Assembly: GCA_964534515.1 (NCBI GenBank)
Contig: CAZHPW010000104.1
Span: forward strand, 1 to 6,365
Reading direction: 5' to 3'
Length of the DNA: 6,365 bases
DNA from: UBA6115 sp964534515
GTDB lineage: Bacteria; Bacillota; Clostridia; Christensenellales; Aristaeellaceae
Shown: piece by piece, positions 5,930-6,365 of the stretch
Layout of the letters: every line of letters begins with the position of its first letter
Position numbering within the stretch: the stretch's first letter is position 1
Made by a program: the position numbers and the translations under genes
The notes under the pieces: model-generated
What the model was told of the DNA's origin: nothing
What the model saw: the letters and a program-made list of their open reading frames with translations, nothing else
Databases searched by the model: none

Positions 5930-6131
5930 AATTGAACAGGCAAGCCGGGAGAAAAAGCCATTTGAGCGAGTGCGGAGGGTGAAAGCGCACACAGGCCGTC
6001 CCCGCCCGGCCGCCGCGGCCAATCCCCGCCGGCACTCCCCGTTACGGAGGTCAAGTGGGCGCGCAAGCGCCAAGCAAGGTGGTACCGCGAAGGCATAGCC
6101 TCCGTCCTTTCAGGATGGTGGTTTATTTTTT
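5930..6131 (+). promoter_or_regulatory. T-box riboswitch, proline-specific, upstream of proS
   Basis: A tRNA-sensing leader that lets transcription pass when uncharged tRNA-Pro binds. The T-box sequence AAGGTGGTACCGCGA lies at 6076-6090; its TGGT (6080-6083) is complementary to an ACCA tRNA 3' end, as expected for A73 of bacterial tRNA-Pro. Stem I shows a base helix GCCGGG (5944-5949) with CCCGGC (6005-6010), a middle GCC (5957-5959) with GGC (5994-5996), and an apical GTGCG (5970-5974) with CGCAC (5986-5990). GCGAG precedes the apical loop, which carries GGGTG (5977-5981), the usual distal-loop signature. The specifier side of the internal loop contains CCCCG (6000-6004), where every possible triplet (CCC, CCC, CCG) is a proline codon. 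A GGCGC-GCAA-GCGCC hairpin (6058-6071) fits Stem III. The 5' edge is approximate. Confidence 0.93.
6099..6131 (+). terminator. T-box leader terminator (alternative to the antiterminator)
   Basis: A 10-bp stem, CCTCCGTCCT (6099-6108) with AGGATGGTGG (6112-6121), has one T-T mismatch and one G-T wobble and is followed by TTTATTTTTT (6122-6131). The TCCTT in its left arm (6105-6109) can instead pair with AAGG of the T-box (6076-6079), which is the antiterminator. The T-tract touches the proS ribosome binding site. Confidence 0.88.
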
Positions 6132-6141
6132 AGGAGGAAAC

Positions 6142-6365
6142 ATGGCAAAGCAGTCAAAACAGGAGTTTGTGCAGCACATTACCCCAAGGGAAGAGAACTT
6201 CTCCCAATGGTATACCGACGTCGTCAAGATGGCGGATTTGATGGATTACACGCCGGTGCGCGGCTGTATGGCGCTAAAGCCCTACGGCAACCGCATCTGG
6301 GAGTTGATTAAGGAAGGCCTGGACAAGCGCTTTGCCGAGACCGGCCATGAAAACGTGTCCATGCC
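6142..6365 (+). CDS. proS: Prolyl-tRNA synthetase, archaeal/eukaryotic type (5' part only)
   Basis: The first 74 complete codons of a class II aminoacyl-tRNA synthetase that charges tRNA-Pro in the cytoplasm; the gene runs out of the window. The N-terminal pattern F-x2-WY-x-DVV (around residues 20-27), the TPVRGCMALKPYGNRIWELI stretch and the LDKRFAETGHENVSMP ending fit the archaeal/eukaryotic-type ProRS found in some bacteria. This form normally lacks the inserted editing domain of the standard bacterial enzyme and carries a C-terminal zinc-like extension; neither region is visible here. The ATG has AGGAGG (6132-6137) four bases upstream, directly after the leader's T-tract. The proline T-box ahead of it independently supports the identity. 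Confidence 0.95.
   Translation, partial: MAKQSKQEFVQHITPREENFSQWYTDVVKMADLMDYTPVRGCMALKPYGNRIWELIKEGLDKRFAETGHENVSM

Noticed and set aside
5815..6110. Short open frames on both strands over the proS leader.
   Set aside because: They coincide with the T-box RNA, whose conserved elements explain the sequence; none has a convincing start site or protein signature.

Overview
The window looks like ordinary chromosome from a GC-rich, low-branching Firmicute, most likely an uncultured or gut-type member of the Clostridia. The pointers are strong AGGAGG ribosome binding sites, a T-box leader in front of an archaeal/eukaryotic-type prolyl-tRNA synthetase, a DegV-family protein, and a MarR regulator resembling FabT of streptococci. 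The species cannot be named from sequence alone. There is no transposase, phage gene, CRISPR array, tRNA or rRNA.

Layout, left to right: a promoter and a small nitroreductase (91-675, +); a class I SAM methyltransferase (689-1510, -); a divergently transcribed alkyltransferase-like protein with Trp in place of the catalytic Cys (1581-1877, +); a DNA alkylation repair protein of the AlkD HEAT-repeat family (1885-2598, -); a two-gene operon of a FabT-like MarR regulator (2821-3276, +) and a DegV/FakB-like fatty-acid-binding protein (3278-4120, +), ending in a strong terminator; a secreted alpha/beta hydrolase (4168-5793, -); and a proline-type T-box leader (about 5930-6131, +) driving proS, whose first 74 codons lie in the window (6142-6365, +). 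Apart from the marR-degV pair, neighbouring genes alternate in strand, so most are single-gene transcription units.

Two functional pairings stand out. The ATL and AlkD genes meet tail to tail with only 7 bp between them, and both families deal with alkylated DNA. The marR-degV operon has a textbook promoter whose predicted start point lies inside a double palindromic operator of the form TTTGA-N3-TCAAA. I recall this as the FabT recognition pattern, which points to an autoregulated fatty-acid uptake switch. A weaker copy of the motif lies at the -35 region predicted for the secreted hydrolase, so that enzyme could belong to the same regulon; this last link is speculative.

I see no clearly unprecedented system. 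The most useful leads are the operator and regulon hypothesis, the ATL-AlkD pairing, and the details of the proline T-box.
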